Source of the DNA: Sindora glabra
Taxonomy: Eukaryota > Streptophyta > Magnoliopsida > Fabales > Fabaceae
Direction: 5' to 3'
Assembly (NCBI GenBank): GCA_020226215.1
Contig: CM035232.1
Location: forward strand, 63,770,184-63,834,183
Length of the DNA: 64,000 nt
Positions 1-11,681 of this stretch are shown piece by piece. Under the pieces are notes generated by a model. The model made no database searches. It worked only from the letters and a program-made list of their open reading frames with translations, and had not been told where the DNA came from. Each line of letters starts with the position of its first letter. Within the stretch, counting starts at the first letter, position 1. The position numbers and the translations under genes were made by a program.

Positions 1-61
1 TATCATATAATGAGATAATGCTCCAATGGTTGCTAGTTTATAAGCCCTACTTGCTATATCA
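1..61 (-). repeat. 3' LTR, terminal piece, of the Tat-like element
   Basis: These bases match 19115-19176 with scattered substitutions and end in CA (TG on the minus strand). Similarity stops exactly there: 62 onward and 19177 onward are unrelated. On the minus strand this is the start of the 3' LTR. The rest lies left of the window. Confidence 0.65.
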
Positions 62-537
62 TTAGTCTTTTTATCGACATAATAAAGGCATTATAGTTTT
101 GTTTCTTTAGACTAAGGGGATTAAAACTAGCAAATGAATTTTCTTTCTTAAGGTATATAGAGATTCCTTGAAAAGAGAATAGGATGATTTTAGCTTTAAG
201 AAAATATCACAAGCTTGTTAAGATAGTAAAGATTGTTAAAGGATATATTATTATTCATTGAGGAATAAAGTACTAAGAATTTTGTTTAGGGTGACCTTCT
301 ATTGCCTTTTCATCAAGTGCAATTAAATGGCTAACATCAGTTAGCTATCTTTAACTTTTTTCTAGTTTTGAACTTTATGTTAAAAGGATGTTAATGCCTT
401 ATAATAAAGTAGCATCACACTATTATAGTGTATTTTTATTATTACTAGTAGGCATACAAGTTGCTTTTTATTTGACAGGACACATGTCTAGTTTAGTTTA
501 TTTTGTGGACTTTGTAGCTCATAAGGTTCGAGAAAGG
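62..537. other. Tat-like element 3' internal DNA, no gene seen
   Basis: This is AT-rich sequence between the left LTR end and the inserted solo LTR. I see no reading frame or recognisable domain. It continues after the insertion at 1888 and runs to about 2150, where the PMD-like frame starts. Confidence 0.5.
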
Positions 538-1882
538 TGTTAGTGTATATACCCTAAACTAATCATATTGATGATTATAATTTTGAATCATGTTATTTTA
601 ATGGCAATCCAATTATTATATTTATATATATTGTCTGCATAATATATTTAATTATGATAATAACCTTAGAATAATTATATTCTTAAATGTCCTTAGTCAT
701 ATATCATTGTGGATTAGATTGCTTTGATATGTTAAGACTAGCATGTGTAGAGACTTATATGAGATATTAAGCTTACACATAAGTACAAGTTAAAGAACTT
801 GTATACTGGACCGACCCATCCTAAGAACACTACATGGATTATTATATGAGTGTCATGAGTGATTCTTAGTGATCATTATTATTATGGTCCTTTGGCCTGA
901 GATCACCAAGGTTCCTTACATGTGAGTTTCATATTTTAATACTATTATGTCACTCATGCTTGAGTGAATACAAGGGTAGTTATTGGATATGTCACATATC
1001 ATGCGGAGGGGTTTGTGTAATCAAGATGGAATTTGTCCCTCCTATATAACAGGAGTAACATCTGTAGGCCCCTTGATTAAGTAAAGTTGAGAAAATGCAT
1101 GGCCATACTTAAATAAGTTAACATGGGATGTCAATTACATTTGCTTCAGTCAGCTTACTTAGGGATCAAGAAATCTCGAGATTGGGCTATACGGGAATGA
1201 CATGGTCCATGTCTCGTGCTCAATGTAGATGTTTAGGACAAAAGGATATAGATGATGATCACATATAAAGGTTCAGTCGAATCACCGACTTTCTCATCAC
1301 TTAAGTAATAATGATGTGTTGCTAGACACCGCTCATTGTTTATGATCATTAATATGATTAATGATTATTGCCAATGTAATGAGAGCCTGAAGGGTCACAC
1401 ATTTAGAGCATAGAGGATTTGGAATTAATGGACCAAATTGTTTGGGCCTAATACTTGGGAATTCTATGTTATAATTATACATAAACCAAAGCCTAAATTA
1501 GTTAAGGTTTTCTATGCTCCTATTTAAATAGGCTTGTTGGGTAATAATAAGGTTGATTCATTATTCACGCATCCTATACAGTATAGAGAAACCCTAGCGC
1601 CTCTCCTTGACCATAATCCTTGAAGAGACGTAGCTAGCACTACGAGGCTAAGGAGACGAATTCTAACCAGTGATCGTGAGGACGTTCATTGATGATCTAC
1701 TGGTTCGTGTGGATACCTCGGAGTTTTTAACCGAAAGGAAGTCGAAGAGGTGATCAATGAACAAAATCTGGAATCATATAAAGGTATAACTTGAATCCTA
1801 CATTCTAATTTAATGTTTTGCATGGATTCGCTGGTTGGGATCGATTTATTTCGCTGCGCTCGTATGGCTCCCGATCCCAACA
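538..1882 (+). mobile_element. Solo LTR (family 1, copy A), TSD AAAGG
   Basis: The segment starts TGTTAG and ends CCAACA, and is flanked by a perfect 5-bp duplication AAAGG (533-537 and 1883-1887). It is 1345 bp long with no internal coding region, so it is a solo LTR left by LTR-LTR recombination. Three more copies of the family lie at 30509-31954 (reverse), 45390-46754 and 50456-51928. A TATA-like core 'ctatttaaatagg' near 1520-1532 is kept in all four and fits the U3 promoter. The superfamily cannot be told from an LTR alone. Confidence 0.92.
1520..1532 (+). promoter_or_regulatory. Conserved TATA-like core of family 1 LTR
   Basis: The motif 'tatttaaata' sits at the equivalent place in the copies at about 30931-30944 (reverse), 46401-46410 and 51468-51480, while neighbouring bases vary. 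Position and conservation fit the LTR promoter TATA box. Activity is inferred only. Confidence 0.5.
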
Positions 1883-2149
1883 AAAGGATCATGATAAGGA
1901 ATGTGTAGTCATGTCTCTTTAAAGTAATTAATGAGTGAACTTATCATTAAAGCCCATTAAAACCCATTATACCCTATTTAAATGCTTGTTTTCCTTCCAT
2001 TGCCATTTTTTATGCCTTCATTAAATTCCTTTTAAAAGCATTTATTTCTTTACAACTTATGACTATCTCCTTTTCTTTATCATTAATTCTTCCAAATCAA
2101 CATGGCTTCCTAACATTCATCTTGTTGTACTTCCAAATAATTGAGATTG

Positions 2150-4220
2150 GATGATCCTAATTTATATAAGGTTTCCATGCTAACATACAGGGTATTAATC
2201 CTTTCCTCTTCCTTTAAATTGATTGCAAATGAAGGTCCCCTTTATTATTTAAGTCTTATCACTATTAATGATATGGATGCTAATTTTACTAAATTTTTTC
2301 TCAAAAACTTATGCTCATGATCAATAAGATTCTTATTTATCCTTGGATAATCAAGGGTTTTAGGGCTTTTAGAAATTTCCCTTATCCCACTAGTGATTAT
2401 TTAGTTTAGGTTAATCTAGTGAGTGTAGCAAAGGAAGAACTAAGGAAAAATCTAGGTATTTATGATTTCATTCAACTTTCTTGTTATGCATGAAAAGCTA
2501 ATTGCCTGCTTATAGGTTTACCTATCATTTTTTTGTTTCCTTTGACTAATAACCTTCATTTGCCTTATGGCATGATAGGGGCCACTCTTTTTGATCTTTT
2601 GGTCTTGATCAACCTTCCACCTATTAGTGAGAAAAATACTCCACTTTTAGAATTGAATAATGATTTTAAAACTTTTTTAAACTAAGTTCTAAAACCTTTA
2701 TTTTCTTGAACTTTCTAAAAAAATTTATCAGTTAGCCAGAGTTACCTATTTCTAATGTTGGACATGTTGTTTTCTTACTTTACAAGCTTTATAAGCTTAT
2801 GTTTTATATTTTTTACTTTAAAAATTTTGGGTGCTTATCTTCCTTTAGCAACTCTTTTACATAAAGGTTAATAAATGGCTTTAAATTAACTAGTCTTAGC
2901 TAGTCTTTTGAAAAGTATAAATCGAGTTGTATTGATGATGCATTCTTGACAATCCTTTTTAGACTTCTACTACCTTTTTTTTTTAGATTTTTCAACTATA
3001 ATTAGTAGCATATTTTTAGAAACATTTTACCTTACTTAAGGATTATATAGCACCTTCATGAGGTTTTATTTTAGGGTTTAAATACATGTACACCTTCCTT
3101 CAACCTTTTCACTAAAGACTTAATTTTATAGTATTTTTTAATTAGTATTTTTGATCTTTTTATACTTGTTCCATCGATTGCCTTGTTATTTATCTATCTT
3201 CTTTTTCTTTTCAACCTAATGGTCTAACTTGGTTCACTAATAATCTCAATCCTAATAACATATAGAGCATTTAGACTAAGGCTAACTTTTTGTGTCCATA
3301 ATACTTTTATACAGGCCTACCACAGGAGAAGACCACATTGGTCGAATGGTATTTGTTAAGTATGATGGCCAAGCAACTTGATCTTAGCTAGTAATAGTTT
3401 TAAACCATAAATATCAAGGCTGGGTATTGACTTAGTTAAATTTTCCTATAATAGATGTATTGAATCAAAGTATATTAAGTACTTTTAAGCCACATGTTTT
3501 CCTACCTTGTCATGCTCATACTGAGCATTCTTAGAATTGTTGGAATATTTACACCTATTGTTATTTTACTACAGAGGTAGATATAAAGCTAACATAAATT
3601 CTTATTATGCAGATAGTCGAGGCATCTCAAAAGACCATAGGTATGCATTATTAAGAAATTCTTATTTTTATAAGTTATTATAAAGTTATCTATGATTATT
3701 GACATATACAAGCCATTACACTTAATGCTAAAAGGACAAGCAATTATGATGCCTATATTAGGGAAAAAGCGATGGAGAGCATACTAATAAAACCCTAAAT
3801 TAGCCCTTTTCAAACTCACCCTTTTAAACCAAAACTGATTCTAATGTTGAATACTCCTTTTGGCATTATGAAATATATTCCTTTAATTCCTAAAAAAAGT
3901 GAGCTAACCTTTGATGTTACCATAGCTTACCTTTATCCTTATGCTAATATATGCATTCATTTTTAGGTTGAATGGTTGCTTATTGTAAAGGTTGAATATG
4001 AACAATCGGAAAGTCTAAAAGGTAATTTTCTTTATCTTTTTTTAGCAATGGATTTTATCTTTAACACTTGGCTACTTTTAGGTACTGCCATTCCAATTAA
4101 GATCTTTAGCGTGCTTTTAGATTCAACCATTCAAGCTACTTCAGAGGCTGAGCTAAAACACCTATATAAAGAAATTGAGGAACTTTTCATAGAGGATAGT
4201 GCTGAAAATGCTTTTTAAGT
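2150..4220 (+). pseudogene. Plant mobile domain (PMD)-like extra ORF, antisense to gag-pol, broken
   Basis: Around 2420-2680 the plus strand reads, with stops, a segment with VAKEELRKNLGIYDFIQLS, then TNNLHLPYGMIGATLFDLL and NLPPISEKNTPLLELNNDF. This is the wording of the plant mobile domain (PF10536), where a '..TFHFP.G.M.PTLFDVAAITGLP..G' block is typical. Further on, PLATLLHKG (about 2840) and EWYLLSMMAKQLDLS (about 3340) fit later PMD-family blocks, in other frames. The last open stretch, 3976-4218, has 80 codons and ends in an acidic helix-like tail. The frame runs opposite to the element's gag-pol and follows the integrase fragment. Antisense extra ORFs, some PMD-like, are known in Tat/Ogre elements. 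At least five stops or shifts make it a pseudogene. Boundaries are approximate. Confidence 0.6.
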
Positions 4221-4489
4221 GACTAGAAAAAGAAAAGAACACTATAGTTCCCTAAGTAGGTCTAATCAACTCACTAAGCTATCTTTTAAACCTTTTCTTG
4301 AGATTTTTATTCCTTTTAGAAAGAAAAAGATAGTAATAGCTAGTTTATTTTGTAGTATGTCTATATATTCTTCAGCAAGTAACTCCTAAACCTCACACTT
4401 CTTTTGGTATGTTTGGTTAGATTCTTGTTTTGAAATTGTTATTGTTAATTTAGACATACTTTTAAAATCCCTTATCCTTTTCCAATGCT

Positions 4490-4870
4490 AGTTAAGATCG
4501 AGTTAATGCCTTTTAATTGAAGGAGGATGCATTTTACTAATAATATCCATGGCCTAACTATGGAATGGCAAAGGTTTGATGATGTATTTTAAATTCATTA
4601 CAGGAATTCTTTGGATAGTTCCATATTTCTAACATTCTTCACATATCCTAAATTGTGAATCATCTGTGGCTAGTACAAACTTTTCCAAATTAGCACTTAT
4701 TTCATTTTAACCCTAACATCATACGCTTTGCGTATGCCATTTGAACTTCAGTAATGACTACCATTATTTTGTCTTCATCTAAATATTTTAATAATTGACC
4801 TTTGAATCCTTTCTTGTATAATTCATAATCTATGAGTATGAACTTTAAAGCCTTTACCCATAATGTTTAG
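4490..4870 (-). pseudogene. Integrase N-terminal region fragment (Tat-like pol)
   Basis: Read from 4870 downward, the minus strand gives a block with ELYKKGFKGQLLKYLDED. This matches the pre-integrase stretch ('..ELYKRSFDG.LLRCL..') of Tat-type pol. It is followed near 4600-4680 by CEEC (from the zinc-binding HHCC region), then RIPVMNLKYIIKPLPF and AMDIISKMHPPS, which fit the start of the integrase core. After about 4490 the similarity stops, so the catalytic DDE portion and C-terminus are missing or unrecognisable. The fragment lies directly downstream of the RNase H remnant and faces the antisense PMD frame. In-frame stops are present. Confidence 0.6.
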
Positions 4871-5164
4871 CTAGAATTTTCTAATGGATTAGTTAAATAG
4901 TTGATTAAAGTGTTCTATAATTAGTTAAACCATTAATAACATCAATATTTAAGATTTCTTGTATTACTATAGGTTCTAAACTTGAACGATGGGTGGCCAT
5001 CTTCGTAAGCAAAGCTTGGCTAATTTAGAAGCTTAAGGTGATTTATGCTAGGATGTTAAATTTCTCATTTTCCAATCTTAGGACATGCTTAATAATCACA
5101 TTATTGAACTTAACCAGCAATCTAGTAGTGATGGCCAAATATCTTGCCATGTTTGAATTCACAC

Positions 5165-5425
5165 ATTTGAACTCTCTAGTTATTTATTTGGTGATTAAGT
5201 GAGGGGGGTTATAAATTTTAATCTCTTAAGCTCTTAACTTTATTAATAAGTTCACATCAATGATAAGTTCTTTATACTCCACTTCATTATTAGAGCATTT
5301 CTAGTCCAATAAGAATGAGAACTTGATTATTTCTCCATATAAGATTATAATAAACAAACCTGCTTCGATATTGCTTTAATGGCATGAACCATCGAAATAT
5401 AATTTTTATCACCTAATGCCGAGTT
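5165..5425 (-). pseudogene. Second (archaeal-type) RNase H remnant of Tat-like pol
   Basis: On the minus strand the stretch YFDGSCH, a stop, then a run ending CSNNEVEYKELIIDVNLLI matches the RNase H of Tat/Ogre elements ('YFDGASR....CSNNVAEYQALI.GL'). The metal-binding Asp of YFDG and the Glu of the NNEVEY block are both kept. At least two stops interrupt it. It lies between the RT part and the integrase fragment, the usual order. 4870-5165 and 5425-5880 also belong to pol, but I can read only scattered similarity there. Confidence 0.5.
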
Positions 5426-5879
5426 CTAGCTTCATGATCAATTATTAGATTAACCATGACTTAACCTTTAACAACTTTTAGAGGTAATATTATATCATAA
5501 ATTCTATCAAGCTAAGTGCCTACTTGCTTGCTTAATTGTGAACAAAGGGCAAAGGTAACATGTATTTAAGGACATTAACTTTTGTTAACATTTATATAGT
5601 TATAGGCAATAAATAATACCTAAGCTTCATGCAAGAATAATACAAAGAATGACATAATTTCTTCATTGTTGATTATTTCTATTTGTTTACATTTGTATTC
5701 TTGAAAGATAATAAATAGCCTTTTCCTTAGCCTTATTATTTTCTTAGACTAAAAAGCTTTCTATTATATCCCCAAAGGTTGAGACATATAATTTAACAAG
5801 TTGGCTAGGGATAGAGGAAGACATTACAAGAGGGTTAATTAAATACTTCTTTATTTTTTTTAAATACGACTTGATGCTT

Positions 5880-6720
5880 ATCCTTCCATTTAAATTGTTT
5901 AGTCTCTTTAACTTTAACAAAAGTGAAGAGGCTTTTGTTTAACTGGACAAATTTAATATACACCTCTTTAAGAAATTAACCTTTCTAAGAAAGCATTATA
6001 ATTTTTTTCTTGTTGGTAGGTGGCAAGGTTTCTATTATGGCCTTGGTTTTGTTTTTATCCACTTCAATGCCCTTTTGATGTACTAAGAAATCCAAAAAGT
6101 TCCCAATTGAGATTTTGAATGCATACTTCAGTGGATTCATCTTTGGGTTATTGCATTACATCCAATCAAATACTTCTTTTAAGTTTTTTATATGCTACTT
6201 ATTAGAAGGTCTTTTGACAATTATGTTATTAATATAAACTTCCAAGGATTTCTTGATCATGTTATGGAAGATCATATTCATCACTCACAAGCAAATGGCT
6301 TTACCATTTTTCAGGCCAAATGGCATGACCAACTGCTCATAAGCTTCTCTCACTCTTAGATAATGAAATGTTATTTTCAACATATCCTTTTCAACTATAA
6401 ATATCTGATTATAACTACCATTATCATCCATCAGGCTTAGCACTACATGTCTTGAAGCTTAATTTATGAGAATATATGTTATCAACATGGGATACTTGTC
6501 TTTTGGTGTGGTGTTATCTATATCCCTAAAGTTTATGCATACTCTTAGCTTGTCATTTTTCTTCTTAATGGGGACTAAATTGAAAAGCCATTTTACATAT
6601 CTTGTGGCTTTTATGAACTTAGTTTTGAGTAGTTTTTCAAGTTCCTTTTTAACTTTTAGCATAACTTTAAAGGTGAAATGCCAAAGGGGTTGCTTATAAG
6701 GTTTGAAAATTTCCTTAATC
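5880..6720 (-). pseudogene. Reverse transcriptase remnant (Tat-like pol), YINN in place of YIDD
   Basis: The minus strand from 6662 down to 6459 reads a 67-codon open block with LEKLLKTKFIKATRYVKWL and VPIKKKNDKLRVCINFRD, the fingers region of Ty3/gypsy RT ('VPVKKKNGKWRVCIDFRDLN'). It continues near 6410-6205 with YNQIFI, EAYEQLVMPFGLKN and EVYINNIIVK. The last is the catalytic box, where YIDD has become YINN and both metal-binding Asp are lost (codons AAT AAC). Near 5990-6080 an LPPTNKK-type block marks the start of the RT-RNase H connection. Function is DNA synthesis from the element RNA; this copy cannot work. Confidence 0.75.
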
Positions 6721-7229
6721 AGTAGTTTATGCTTTGCTAAGTCTCAACTTAGACTTGACATCTTATCATAATCCTAAGCAAAGCAATCTTTATATTATAT
6801 AAATATATTGATGGCCATTTGTTTGATATCTTTAGGTAGAGTAATACAAATGAACATTAACTTTTGATTATTGTCTATTCTTAAGTTAACTTCTTATAGG
6901 ATGTTTTAGGATTCCATTTTTTTGGTATCTCCTTTGATTAGTGAATCTAGGAATAAAAGTGGACTATCATCATATATATAGTCTAGGACCCAAGATTAGA
7001 CTTGCTCAATAACATTAACCGACAATTGAACAAGTGCTCTTGATATTTACTCATTGATAATCTCATATTTTTTGCCTTCAGGGTAACTTTGAAGTCTAAT
7101 ACATCTAGAACACATATCTCTATTATTAATGGATCTATACATCAACTCATGTAATGATTGCATACTAGGATTATATATTTTAAACTTTACATGACATTGT
7201 TAAACCTAGCATGGGCTATCATTGCTTCT

Positions 7230-7640
7230 ATACATTTAATTGTGTTATCCTCTTTCCAAATCAATATTTTTTAATGCAATGTAAAAAGTACTACTCCCGT
7301 GACATGGATCTAACCTCTGCCTAGTAAAAGGTTGTAATTGACCTTTTAAGGGTACCACTATAAATAGAGTAAGCTAAATTGTAGACCTTACTTTAATTTC
7401 GACTATCATAATCGCTTTTAAGTTAAAGATTTTTTTTCATTGAATTCAATTACTACAATGTTGGATAGCATTCCATCTTTTAGCTATTTTCCTAGCATAT
7501 GAAACTTATATTCTAAAATCAAGTTAATCATCATTCCTCTATCAATTAGAATCTTATTCATGGCTGATCATCAACATGAGCTTTTATATGTAAGGACCTT
7601 AGATACTTCTTTATCTACTCGGTTGGTTATTTAAATTCAA
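7230..7640 (-). pseudogene. Aspartic protease remnant (Tat-like)
   Basis: The minus strand gives MNKILIDRGMMINLILEYKF, matching the retropepsin active-site region of Tat elements ('..KVLIDGGAAVNLLP...'), and further on YNLLLGR-type wording ('YNLLLGREWIH'). The catalytic Asp of LIDRG is kept, but the next Gly is Arg and the frame is interrupted. The protease normally cuts the gag-pol precursor. It lies between gag (8500-8775) and RT (below 6720). 6720-7230 and 7640-8500 are linker regions of the same polyprotein with no clear domain. Confidence 0.55.
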
Positions 7641-8499
7641 CACTTATGTCTTTATTAAACTTAGTTATAACTGCAAGGCTCTTATAACCAAAATCTTCCT
7701 TAAATCCAACTAAACTAACTACTATGAATGTTAGTGGTAATATAGTTATCACATTAGCATCTAACCCATCTTTTTACCCTAAGTTGCTACTAAAGGGATT
7801 GTTTTCATTCCTCCATCAATCTTGAGTTGCTAGATTCACTTAGACTAGAAAGCATTTGGCGAGCTTCTTTTTCTTGCCTCCTATAAGTAACCTGCCATTG
7901 CATTTTTCTTTTTTGAATTTTGGTTTGTGGAAGCCTCTAATATTGGTAGTCATACCTTTAACTTCTCCTTTCTTTTAGCTCAAGCTTCCATGTTTGTTTC
8001 CTTTTATCTTGTAATTCAGTCTTGATCTATTCTCCCTTAGGTGATCTCCTTTTAGCTTTTAAGTGCCAATCTTAATTCTTGTTTCCTTCTTTAGTTAGTC
8101 ATATTCCAATTAACAAAAATCAACTTCAGCTTGCCCTTACTTTTTTTGAATTCTTCAATTTTCCTTAAGGCTTGTCTCTAATTATTAGTTAATTTCTACA
8201 CTTCAAGGTCAATATGATTTTCTAATTATTTCCTATACATAACAAACTTTAGCTCAGTGTAATATTTCTCACAACATGGACGTATCTTCAACACCTTTTC
8301 CTTGCATTAAATTTTCCTTATGAAATTAGAATTAGATTTACCTTTCATTAGGTAAGCTTCAAGGAAGAATGGTGCATCTAAGGGATCATTATACTCCTAA
8401 TATGATACTATGTTCACATATAAGTTAAATAGGTCAAATTTATCTCAAAGCTCTATGTAGTTCAACCTTCCAAGGAAGGTATCTTTGTCAACCAATATT

Positions 8500-8775
8500 T
8501 CTTTGTCTTTGTTTTATTATCGAACTTTAACCATCCTTGCTTGATAGCTTTCTCAATCATCTCCTTAAAATGAACGCAATTATTAATATCATGGCTAAAT
8601 ATATTGTGATACTTACAATATTTTTAGTTTTTTACTTTTTTTTCTATATAATTCTATGACTTTTAAAAAACCTTTTCATAACTTTTGGATGTAGGTAAAA
8701 AATTTCATCAACCTTACTAATATCAAAGGAGCACATTTTCTTACTAATATAATCCATTTTATCCTTTTTGTTTAC
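8500..8775 (-). pseudogene. Gag C-terminal part of Tat-like element
   Basis: The minus strand reads MCSFDISKVDEIFYL, then HDINNCVHFKEMIEKAIKQG. This is the well-known 'FDISKADEIFDLL ... HSTNDCVVFRDAIQ.AI..G' block of Tat-type gag near the nucleocapsid end. The upper edge is cut by the Athila-like LTR at 8776. The N-terminal gag resumes at 16750, in the right orientation and in the right family, so the two pieces were one frame before the insertion. Stops occur between the blocks. Confidence 0.7.
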
Positions 8776-9950
8776 TGACGTGATCCCGCAAGTGCACGGG
8801 TTAAGTCGAGTTATAGTATAAAAGATTATCGTCTCCACAGGGATTGCACGTTGAATATTAACTGAATTTCAAGTAAAATTATCTAGGCGTATCAATTGAT
8901 AGTGTGAATTAAGGATAAAATGTAAAGCAGAGCTTAGTTATCAAGAAAAGGTTTAATTCAATGAAATGAAAGCGTACTCAGCTTAAGGTTCCCTTGTACA
9001 TTTCATTATGGAATGAATGTAATCCTCTAACTTGATTTACTGTTAATTTAGACTGCTGGATTACCTAAATTAAACTATACCTCATTGCAAGGCTACTAGC
9101 TACTAACCAGAAGATTAAATGCCCAGAATTACTCTAGTAATCACTCATCTAGGTTGCATTAACTTGCTTTAGAATCCATTTTCATACATTTCATCCTATG
9201 CAAAATAATCCAATTAGCTTAATTCCTAAGTCTAATTGATATTCCCAATGATTATGCAAGGTCCGATTAATTAATTGATCATTTCAACCTAGAATCAATT
9301 AATCCATAATACAAATACAATATTCCGGATATATTGGTTTGTTCCAGCATAAACAGCATAATCAAATCATAAATTAATAGTAAATCAAGCTAGATTATAT
9401 AAAATTCAAATCCATAAATCCATGAACAAGTTCACCCAAGCTGAGCACAAGGGTTTAGTGTGAAAACATTACAAAATCAGAAGAAAACCAGAAAACAGAG
9501 AGGGAATTCAAACAATTCATGAAGATCTACAAATTCCTTGCTTGAATCTTCAATTCCTTGCTCGAATCCACGTTAGAAGGTGCTCTTGGCGAGTTTGGGT
9601 CTCTCCTAGGGTCTCTCCTAGCAGCTCTCCTTGTTAATTCTCGGTTTCTCCTCTCCTTTCTTCCCCTTTTTTTCAAAATTTCGCACAAAACTTATATTGG
9701 TGATGTACACGGGGTCCAACACGGCCCGTGTTGTACCTCGTGTTCTTTGCCAGGTGAGCAAATTTACTTCGATTCTCCACAATTCGTATAGTTTTGCCTC
9801 CGAATCCTTTTCTAATGCTCATATGTGTCCTTTCAAAGCCTGAAAACAAAATATCAAGCATCTAAGTATCTTTTTCAATTAATTTGCACAAAATACTAAG
9901 TAAATAAGTGATGAAACTCATAGAATTTATGTGCAATTGTGCATTTGTCA
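8776..9950 (-). repeat. 3' LTR of Athila-like element
   Basis: The LTR is 1175 bp. On the minus strand it starts TGACAAATGCAC and ends GGGATCACGTCA. It matches the partner LTR at 15252-16744 almost throughout but lacks about 318 bp of hairpin minisatellite: only one fused unit remains at about 9705-9755. It abuts the PPT. Confidence 0.9.
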
Positions 9951-9964
9951 ATTCCCCCACACTT
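9951..9964 (-). promoter_or_regulatory. Polypurine tract of Athila-like element
   Basis: The minus strand reads AAGTGTGGGGGAAT directly before the 3' LTR TGACAAAT. This is the usual place and composition of the plus-strand primer. A near-identical second copy lies at 11282-11294. Confidence 0.8.
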
Positions 9965-11121
9965 GAATCTTGCTCTTCCTCGAGTAAGGAAGTAAGAGAA
10001 TAGAAAATCTACTCCAATTTTTATTCTTTCCTTTTTCTTCTTCTTTTTTTATATATATAATCAGACAATCATTCAACAAATCAAAGATTAGGATCAAGTC
10101 ATGCCAAGCAACTAAATGAAAATAAAGTAAGTAAACAAGTCAATCCTCAGCATAAAAGCAAAAGAGAATAGCCTCACAGGTAAAGTGTTTACTCTCACTC
10201 TCAAGATAAGGCTTGTGTATACTCTCAAGTCAATCAGCTCATGACTTAATGCTACCATATGCTTGCAAAAACTCTAATCTCCACTACTCTATTGTAAAAT
10301 GCATGCAAATCAGAGGACTTTATTAGGGAAAAAGGTGAGGATAGGGGAAAGGAAAATCAAGGGGTGAAAAGTGATAGAGTCATGAGTTTGAAGGAAAAAG
10401 ACACATTGGTCATGAGTTTGACCATTGTCGAGTTCCATTACTCAGCTTAACATATTACCCTGCTTCTATCCCTTGTTCTAACCTCCATTCTTCTTTTTTT
10501 CTTTTTCTTTTTTTTATATATATACATAAATCAGCAAATAAAACATTTTCTTTTTTTTTATATATAATCAAAGCTATAAATCAACTTATCCAACTAGCAG
10601 CACTAAGTAAGGACCTCTAAGTGATAGCCAAACTCATATAATGTGTCTAAGTTCCCTTAAACTCTAAGGTTCAAGTTTACTTGGGCAGTGGCTTTAGATG
10701 TACAAAGTATGGCTAGGCTAGAAATAAGGGTCCAAGGCTCAAAGTGGCTAACTAGGGGAAAAGCTAAAAATAGTTTAAGGTATAACAAAGAAAAGGATTG
10801 AAATAAGCAATACAAATAAAAAGGGTAAAGAAACATGGCCTCATCATTTTTGACATGCAAAATACATAAAATGTAACCTCAAAAAGAGCAAATGCAAGTT
10901 GTAGAGCAAAAAGTCAAGAGTGATGACATAATCCCTCAAGAAGATAAGAATGAGCTTTAATTTCTAATGTGAAAATTGCTCAAAAGGCTTAAATCTCACA
11001 AGGGTCAATTATGCTTATTTCTCTTAACTTTAAGCTTTAGATTTTCCTTATTAAGTTGTCAGATAATCATTAAAGGAGCAAGGCATGAATCAATCACTTT
11101 ATTCAAAAGATTGCCTTAAAA

Positions 11122-11125
<4 letters not shown>

Positions 11126-11152
<27 letters not shown>
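11126..11152. repeat. (TTA)n microsatellite
   Basis: About nine TTA units in a row are followed by an A/T-only stretch to about 11200. Confidence 0.9.
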
Positions 11153-11164
<12 letters not shown>

Positions 11165-11281
11165 ATTTTTTAAAATTTTTTTAAAATTTTTTTTATATTA
11201 TTGAAATTGGAGAAAATTTCAGTACTCTAAATCAATCAAGCAAGTTCAAGTGCAAAACATTGTAAAGCATTCTAAACACTG

Positions 11282-11294
11282 CTCCCCCACACTT
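11282..11294 (-). promoter_or_regulatory. Second polypurine-like motif
   Basis: The minus strand reads AAGTGTGGGGGAG, sharing twelve bases with the PPT at 9951-9964. It lies about 1.3 kb upstream of the 3' LTR. It could be an internal plus-strand priming site or a relic of an ancestral junction. The role is inference. Confidence 0.4.
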
Positions 11295-11681
11295 AAAATT
11301 GGACATTGTCCTCAATGTAAAAATAAGGTAAATGGGAAAAGAGACAGAGAATAAATGGGGGACTGAAACTTCCCTAACAAGTGGAGCATGGTGGCCCAGT
11401 ATAGATTATGATTGCAGGGAGATCCAGAAGTATAGACAGAGTAGGAGAGAGAGAGGAGGCTGGTAATCTAGAAGAAAGAAGATACAATACTAGAAAAATA
11501 GGCTGTTAGTTATTACAGAGTAAATGAAAGTGCAAGAAAATAAAAGAGAAATAACTAAAATAATAACAAGTAAATGAAAGTGCATAGTCAATATAAGTAC
11601 AGACTAGATAAATGGAAGTAGAGAGTAGAAATAAGTAAAAAAGAAACATGATATATAAGTAAAAAGAGGAAAAATAAATGA

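Larger units (their letters stand above)
9965..11680 (-). other. 3' untranslated region of Athila-like element
   Basis: I see no gene here. The region holds pyrimidine-rich tracts followed by TA repeats (about 10026-10060, 10495-10525 and 10540-10562). It also holds a second PPT-like motif at 11282-11294 next to a short palindromic 'cattgtcctcaatg', and a (TTA)n run at about 11126-11152. A 67-codon minus-strand open stretch at 10657-10860 has no recognisable domain and I do not treat it as a gene. Confidence 0.6.

Noticed and set aside
1686..1892. 68-codon open frame on the minus strand
   Set aside because: It lies across the U5 end of solo LTR copy A and is not conserved as a frame in the other copies.
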